Assembly (NCBI GenBank): GCA_900545315.1
Contig: UQYM01000028.1
Coordinates: 1-35,963, forward strand
From: an uncultured Alistipes sp.
GTDB lineage: Bacteria > Bacteroidota > Bacteroidia > Bacteroidales > Rikenellaceae
Direction of reading: 5' to 3'
Length of the DNA: 35,963 nt
A program made the position numbers and the translations under genes. The first letter of the stretch is position 1; each line of letters opens with the position of its first letter. Below, piece after piece: positions 31,312 through 35,963 of this stretch. The notes under the pieces were generated by a model, which worked only from the letters and a program-made list of their open reading frames with translations, did not search any database and was not told the DNA's origin.

Positions 31312-32946
31312 ATGGCAAAAGAGATTTTATATAACGTTGAGGCCCGCGAACAGCTCAAGGAAGGTGTTGATGCGCTGGCCAATGCAGTGAAAGTAACCCT
31401 CGGCCCGAAAGGTCGCAATGTGGTTATTGACAAGAAATTCGGTGCACCCCATGTTACCAAAGATGGTGTAACCGTTGCTAAAGAGATCGAGTTGGAGAAC
31501 CCTGTTGCCAACATGGGTGCTCAGATGGTTAAAGAGGTGGCTTCGAAAACCGCTGACGATGCCGGTGACGGTACCACCACTGCGACTGTATTGGCTCAGG
31601 CTATCGTAGGTGTTGGTGTTAAGAACGTAACGGCCGGTGCAAATCCGATGGATCTGAAACGCGGTATTGACAAAGCTGTTGCAGCTGTTGTCGAGAACCT
31701 GCGCAAACAGAGCCAGGAGGTTGGTGGTGACATCAGCAAGATCGAGCAAGTGGCTACTATCTCTGCCAACAACGACCACAACATCGGTAAACTGATCGCT
31801 GAGGCGATGAGTAAGGTCAACAAAGAGGGTGTGATCACCGTTGAGGAGGCCAAAGGTACCGATACGCATGTAGATGTTGTTGAGGGTATGCAGTTCGATC
31901 GTGGTTACATCTCTCCTTACTTCACGACCGACGCTGAGAAGATGGAGGCCGTTTTGGAGAAACCGCTGATCTTGGTTACCGACAAGAAGGTTTCTACGAT
32001 GAAGGAGTTGATGGGCATTTTGGAGCCTGCTGCTCAGAACGGTCGTGCACTGTTGGTTATCGCAGAGGATGTTGATGGCGAGGCTTTGGCTGCATTGGTT
32101 GTCAACAAACTGCGTGGTGCTCTGAAGATCGCTGCTGTTAAGGCTCCGGGCTTCGGTGACCGTCGTAAAGAGATGTTGGAAGATATCGCCATCCTGACCG
32201 GTGGTACCGTAATCTCAGAGGAGCGTGGTATCCGTCTGGATCAGGCAACGCTCGACATGCTGGGTAGCGCCGAGAAGGTGATCATCAACAAAGAGAACAC
32301 TACGATCGTTAACGGTCTGGGTAACAAAGAGAACATTGCAGCTCGTGTGGCACAGATCCGTAAACAGATGGAGAAATCTACCTCTGACTACGATAAAGAG
32401 AAATTGGCAGAGCGTTTGGCTAAATTGGCCGGTGGTGTTGCCGTTCTGTATGTCGGTGCAGCCAGCGAGGTTGAGATGAAAGAGAAGAAAGACCGTGTAG
32501 ACGATGCATTGGCCGCAACCCGTGCCGCTGTTGAAGAGGGTATCGTTCCGGGTGGTGGAGTAGCTTACATCCGTGCCGTTGCCGCTTTGGAGGCGATGAA
32601 AGGCGATAACGAGGATGAGACTACCGGTATCCAGATTGTTAAACGTGCCATTGAGGAGCCGTTGCGTCAGATTGTAGCCAACGCTGGTGGTGAAGGTTCT
32701 GTAGTCGTAGCCAACGTGAAAGCTGGTAAAGATGCTTACGGTTACAACGCACGTACCGAGACTTATGAAGATATGTTCCAGGCCGGTATTATCGACCCGA
32801 CTAAGGTTGCTCGTGTAGCTTTGGAGAACGCTGCTTCTATCGCAGCCATGTTCCTGACTACTGAGTGTGTATTGGTTGAGAAGAAAGAGGAGAATCCTGC
32901 TCCTGCAATGCCGCAGGGCATGGGCGGTATGGGCGGCATGATGTAG
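31312..32946 (+). CDS. groEL: chaperonin GroEL
   Basis: The protein has 544 residues. It is the ATP-dependent folding chamber subunit. Signatures are VTLGPKGRNVVIDKKFGAP, the ATP-site DGTTTATVLAQAI, the Mg-binding Asp of AGDGTTT, the apical-domain stretch IAEDVDGEALAALVVNKLRG, the family signature AATRAAVEEGIVPGGGVAYI and the C-terminal GMGGMGGMM tail. Full length with no oddities. Codon use is strongly biased toward GTT, GCT and CGT compared with neighbours, as expected for a highly expressed gene. Cotranscribed with groES. Confidence 0.98.
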   Translation: MAKEILYNVEAREQLKEGVDALANAVKVTLGPKGRNVVIDKKFGAPHVTKDGVTVAKEIELENPVANMGAQMVKEVASKTADDAGDGTTTATVLAQAIVGVGVKNVTAGANPMDLKRGIDKAVAAVVENLRKQSQEVGGDISKIEQVATISANNDHNIGKLIAEAMSKVNKEGVITVEEAKGTDTHVDVVEGMQFDRGYISPYFTTDAEKMEAVLEKPLILVTDKKVSTMKELMGILEPAAQNGRALLVIAEDVDGEALAALVVNKLRGALKIAAVKAPGFGDRRKEMLEDIAILTGGTVISEERGIRLDQATLDMLGSAEKVIINKENTTIVNGLGNKENIAARVAQIRKQMEKSTSDYDKEKLAERLAKLAGGVAVLYVGAASEVEMKEKKDRVDDALAATRAAVEEGIVPGGGVAYIRAVAALEAMKGDNEDETTGIQIVKRAIEEPLRQIVANAGGEGSVVVANVKAGKDAYGYNARTETYEDMFQAGIIDPTKVARVALENAASIAAMFLTTECVLVEKKEENPAPAMPQGMGGMGGMM

Positions 32947-32980
32947 TCCATACCCGATAGGAACAATTCCGATAAAAGTG

Positions 32981-33018
32981 ACGGACGCTTTCCCGAAAGG
33001 GAGAGCGCCCGTTTTTTT
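32981..33018 (+). terminator. intrinsic terminator of groESL
   Basis: A hairpin of about 14 positions (32981-32994 with 32999-33012; one A-C mismatch and one G-T pair) closed by a GAAA tetraloop and followed by seven T. It begins 34 bases after the groEL stop. Confidence 0.92.
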
Positions 33019-33341
33019 GTGTCTATTGTTGAGCTTTTATTGTTTGTTATTGTTCGTATAAGGCTCCTCCTAATTGCTATGTTGAAGCTGATCGTGCGTT
33101 ACGATAAGGGGTGGCCTGACTGTGCGATTGGAACCGATATTCGGGCCCTTGGGGATAGATCAAGGATGGAGGAACCGTGATTTGAGAACTGCATGGCGCT
33201 TTTCTCAATCGGGGTAATGTGGTCGCTTTTTAAGCACTGCAATGGGGCCCGAAGTGTGGGAGCACATGACATTGAGGATGCCCTTGGGGGCCATGGCTGG
33301 CTGGTCGCGGGCCTGGGAGAGTGTGGGCGTTCTATCCAGCA
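33019..33341. other. gap between convergent groEL and radA
   Basis: 323 bases with no gene, promoter or clear structure recognised. Small frames here show no coding character. Confidence 0.5.
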
Positions 33342-34715
33342 CTATTCAGCTGCGTGGTTGAACAGCGTACGTGCCAGCTCCTCGATCTTGTTGATGTAGA
33401 TGATTTCGATCCCCTTGGGTGGTTTGGGCAGGCTTTTACGGAGATAACCCGATACGATAATCCGTTTGAACCCCAAACGAGAGGCTTCGCTGATGCGCTG
33501 TTCGCTACGAGGTGCAGGACGAATCTCTCCAGATAGGCCGATCTCTCCTGCACAGCAGGTCTCCCGGTCGAGCGGCCGGTCGAAATAGGAGGAGAGGATC
33601 GCAGCAACAATACTCATGTCGAGCCCCGTATCGTTGATTTTGAACCCTCCGGCAAAGTTCAGGAAGACATCTTTGGTGTACATCTTCAGTCCTACTCGAC
33701 GCTCCAACACCGCTAAAAGCATATTCAAACGGCGGGAATCGAATCCGGTTGCCGATCGTTGCGGCGTTCCGTAAGCGGCTGTACTGACCAGGGCCTGGGT
33801 CTCGATCAGATAGGATCGGGCTCCATCCACAGCAGCCCCTACGGCAATGCCACTCAGTGGTTCATCGTAATGGGAAAGCAAGATCTCCGACGGATTGGTC
33901 ACCTCGATCAACCCCTCCCCGCGCATCTCGAATACACCGATCTCGAACGTGGCGCCAAAACGGTTCTTGATACTGCGCAGAATGCGGTAGATATTGTTGT
34001 TGTCCCCCTCGAACTGTAACACTACATCGACAATGTGTTCGAGAATCTTGGGGCCGGCAATGATGCCATCTTTGGTGATGTGGCCGATGATGATGACCGA
34101 CGTGTCGGTCTGTTTGGCATACTTCATCAGCAGAGCGGCGCACTCCCGAATTTGTGAGACGCTGCCTGGCGACGAGTCGATCGTGTCGGAATAGATGGTC
34201 TGGATCGAATCGACGATCATCAGATCCGGCGCCAACTCTCCGGCCTGTCGTAAAATGTTTTCGAGGTTGGTTTCGCTGTATATATAGCAGTTGTCGTTAT
34301 CGATACCGAGCCGTTCGGCGCGCATCTTAATCTGGTGCGGAGACTCCTCTCCTGAGACGTAGAGCGTCTTCATCCCGCCTGATTTCAGCGCGATCTGGAG
34401 CGAAAGCGTCGATTTGCCGATACCAGGCTCTCCTCCCAACAAAATCATTGATCCGCGAACCAGCCCTCCACCTAGTACACGGTTCATTTCGCCATTGGCC
34501 AGATCAATGCGGGTATATTCCTGCCGCTGAATCTCCCGTACCCGTTGTGGGACGTTGCGTTGGCCGGTCGGTGCAAAAACAGGTTGCTGAGGCTCTTTGG
34601 TAAAGGTCTCTTCAACAAAGGTGTTCCACTCGCCACACGAGGGACACTTCCCAACCCATTTTGCGCTTTCGTAGCCGCAGTTGCGACAAAAAAATGCCCG
34701 TTTGATTTTAGCCAT
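33342..34715 (-). CDS. radA: DNA repair protein RadA
   Basis: The protein has 457 residues. It is a RecA-like helicase that drives branch migration during recombination. An N-terminal zinc finger (CRNCGYESAKWVGKCPSCGE) is followed by Walker A GGEPGIGKSTL, YVSGEES, Walker B LMIVDSIQT, the RadA-specific KNRFG motif (RSIKNRFGATFEIG) and the C-terminal Lon-like domain (GGFKINDTGLDMSIVAAILS, GEIGLSGEIR). Length is normal. Its start overlaps the end of the threonine aldolase gene by eight bases, so it is translated from the same transcript. Confidence 0.97.
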   Translation of the reverse strand: MAKIKRAFFCRNCGYESAKWVGKCPSCGEWNTFVEETFTKEPQQPVFAPTGQRNVPQRVREIQRQEYTRIDLANGEMNRVLGGGLVRGSMILLGGEPGIGKSTLSLQIALKSGGMKTLYVSGEESPHQIKMRAERLGIDNDNCYIYSETNLENILRQAGELAPDLMIVDSIQTIYSDTIDSSPGSVSQIRECAALLMKYAKQTDTSVIIIGHITKDGIIAGPKILEHIVDVVLQFEGDNNNIYRILRSIKNRFGATFEIGVFEMRGEGLIEVTNPSEILLSHYDEPLSGIAVGAAVDGARSYLIETQALVSTAAYGTPQRSATGFDSRRLNMLLAVLERRVGLKMYTKDVFLNFAGGFKINDTGLDMSIVAAILSSYFDRPLDRETCCAGEIGLSGEIRPAPRSEQRISEASRLGFKRIIVSGYLRKSLPKPPKGIEIIYINKIEELARTLFNHAAE

Positions 34716-35748
34716 GGCGTAGGATGCGTTTCAATGCTGCAATAAATTGGTCAATATCTTCGCGCGTGGTGTCGAACGAGCACATCCAACGTACCTCGTT
34801 GCGCTCCTCGTCCCAATCGTAGAAGAAATACTCTTTGCGTAACTCCTCAATAGCGGGTCGGGGCATAACCGCAAACAGCCCGTTGGCCTGAGGATGACAA
34901 GAGAGTTTGACTTCGGGAATCTGCTCAATCTGCGAGGCCATGTAGGCGGCCATTGCGTTGGAGTGGGCTGCCAGTTTGAGCCATAGATCATCCCGTAGGT
35001 AGGCTTCGAACTGTGCAGCAATAAACCGCATCTTGGACGCCAATTGGGTCAGCTGTTTGCGTTCGTACATGGCGTTTTGTGAGAGCTCCGGGCGGAAAAA
35101 GAGGACCGCCTCGCCGATCATCATACCATTTTTGGTGCCGCCGAACGAGAGCACGTCCACGCCGGTTTCGGTGATCAGCTTTCGCGGTGTCGTCCCCAAA
35201 GCAACCAGGGCATTGGCCAGGCGCGCTCCATCCACATGCAGATACATGTTGCGACGATGAGCCAGTTCGGCCAGTGCACGGATCTCATCGGGGGTATAGA
35301 GGGTCCCCAGTTCGGTCGGTTCCGAAATGGAGATCAGTTTGGGCTGGGCGTGGTGTTGGAACCCGAAACCATGCAGATGGTGACTGACCAATTCCGGGGT
35401 TAGTTTACCATCCGGCGTTGGAACGGTCAGCAGGGTGCAACCGGTGAGGGCTTCGGGGGCTCCGCATTCGTCAACGTGAATGTGGGCAGTGTCGGCGCAG
35501 ATCACCGCATTGTAGCTGCGTGTCAGCGTCTTGATCGAAAGCAGGTTGGCACCTGTTCCGTTAAACACGAAATAGACGTCGGGACCTTGATCGGCATCGT
35601 TCTTGAAAAGTTGTTGCAAAGCCTCTTTGGCACGTGCCGTAATGGCATCGTCGCCATAGGCAAAATCGTGATCCACATTGGCGGCAGCTATGGCCTCCAA
35701 AATCTGCGGATGAATTCCCGAATGGTTGTCACTTCCGAAACTGCGCAT
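34708..35748 (-). CDS. low-specificity L-threonine aldolase (PLP)
   Basis: The protein has 346 residues. It cleaves threonine or allo-threonine to glycine and acetaldehyde. This is a fold type I PLP enzyme: MRSFGSDNHSGIHPQILEAI at the N terminus, VFNGTGANLLSIKTL for phosphate and ring contacts, HIHVDECGAPEAL, the Asp-His pair in YLHVDGARLANAL, and the Schiff-base lysine in SFGGTKNGMM. The beta-eliminating lyase family also contains related aldolases, so exact specificity is not certain. It overlaps radA and is the first gene of that pair; 72 bases separate it from rseP. Confidence 0.9.
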   Translation of the reverse strand: MRSFGSDNHSGIHPQILEAIAAANVDHDFAYGDDAITARAKEALQQLFKNDADQGPDVYFVFNGTGANLLSIKTLTRSYNAVICADTAHIHVDECGAPEALTGCTLLTVPTPDGKLTPELVSHHLHGFGFQHHAQPKLISISEPTELGTLYTPDEIRALAELAHRRNMYLHVDGARLANALVALGTTPRKLITETGVDVLSFGGTKNGMMIGEAVLFFRPELSQNAMYERKQLTQLASKMRFIAAQFEAYLRDDLWLKLAAHSNAMAAYMASQIEQIPEVKLSCHPQANGLFAVMPRPAIEELRKEYFFYDWDEERNEVRWMCSFDTTREDIDQFIAALKRILRHG

Positions 35749-35820
35749 AATTTATTTTAAGTATATGAGTCTGCAATTTTACCGGGATACAGGAGTTAAA
35801 TCCGTCCCGCAGTAAACTTA

Positions 35821-35963
35821 TCATTTAATAAAGAATCGGTAGATGTCGTTGCCGTTGGCAAAGAGCAGCAGCGCGATCAGGATGATAAAGCCGACGGTTG
35901 TAGCCCGTTCCATAAATTTGTCGCTCGGTTTGCGGCGGGTGATCACCTCTACCAGCAGGAAGA
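35821..35963 (-). CDS. rseP: 3' end of RseP site-2 protease (partial)
   Basis: The last 47 codons and the stop of a gene entering from the right edge. The peptide FLLVEVITRRKPSDKFMERA, then a membrane segment (TVGFIILIALLLFANGNDIY) and RFFIK, is the conserved C terminus of Bacteroidales RseP, the intramembrane metalloprotease that releases envelope-stress sigma factors. The catalytic HExxH and PDZ domains lie outside the window. Confidence 0.85.
   Translation of the reverse strand, partial: FLLVEVITRRKPSDKFMERATTVGFIILIALLLFANGNDIYRFFIK

Noticed and set aside
1..35963. CRISPR arrays, rRNA operons, insertion sequences
   Set aside because: No regularly spaced repeats, no rRNA-like sequence and no transposase frames were seen on either strand.

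Overview
The window looks like a chromosomal segment of a gut-type Bacteroidales bacterium, possibly Alistipes/Rikenellaceae-like (inference). The grounds are promoters of the Bacteroidetes type (TTTG, about 19-20 bases, TAnnTTTG), A-rich leaders without strong Shine-Dalgarno sites, a Bacteroidetes-type tyrosine integrase and mobilization genes, and homologues typical of that order. No 16S rRNA is present, so the genus cannot be fixed.

Positions 1 to about 11,000 read as the right-hand part of an integrated mobilizable element, with all genes on the minus strand. From the right end inward it carries a tyrosine integrase (9445-10788), a DUF1016/PDDEXK nuclease and a DUF6043-type protein in overlapping frames, an excisionase-like HTH protein, a relaxosome accessory protein, a relaxase and a coiled-coil membrane protein. 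Next come an AT-rich pair, a PDDEXK restriction-like nuclease and a membrane protein whose start is damaged. Last is a TetR regulator with a 36-bp perfect palindrome in front of a small operon (PH-like membrane protein, lipoprotein, TPR-like protein and the start of a fourth gene). The right boundary appears to be a tRNA-Leu 3' end fragment at 10982-11002, followed by what would be that tRNA's terminator. No intact tRNA-Leu is present to the left, so the element should continue past position 1.

Positions 11121-14321 hold an arsenic operon: arsR, an arsE-like thioredoxin-fold protein, arsF-like, arsG-like, arsC and an arsP-type permease. Two sites of identical geometry (TTCG-N8-CGAA) precede arsR and arsE and are candidate ArsR operators. 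The arsG-like permease gene is interrupted by one in-frame amber codon. Then follow an AAA/DUF4143 ATPase (minus), an OprP-type porin with an unusual highly charged segment (plus), a family-6 uracil/hypoxanthine DNA glycosylase (minus), a TAT-exported Gfo/Idh/MocA oxidoreductase (plus), a fosmidomycin-resistance-type MFS exporter (minus) and an exported protein with calcium-binding-type repeats (plus).

Positions 23506-27919 are the most interesting part: a four-gene uronate operon of kdgK, eda, a galactitol-type PTS IIC permease with no IIA or IIB partner, and a kduI with an N-terminal signal peptide. The arrangement suggests isomerization of unsaturated uronates in the periplasm, import of a diketo/keto-deoxy acid by an EIIC working without phosphotransfer, then cytosolic phosphorylation and aldol cleavage to pyruvate and glyceraldehyde 3-phosphate.

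The rest is housekeeping: tRNA-His, a DEAD-box helicase, groES-groEL, radA overlapping a threonine aldolase gene, and the 3' end of rseP at the right edge.
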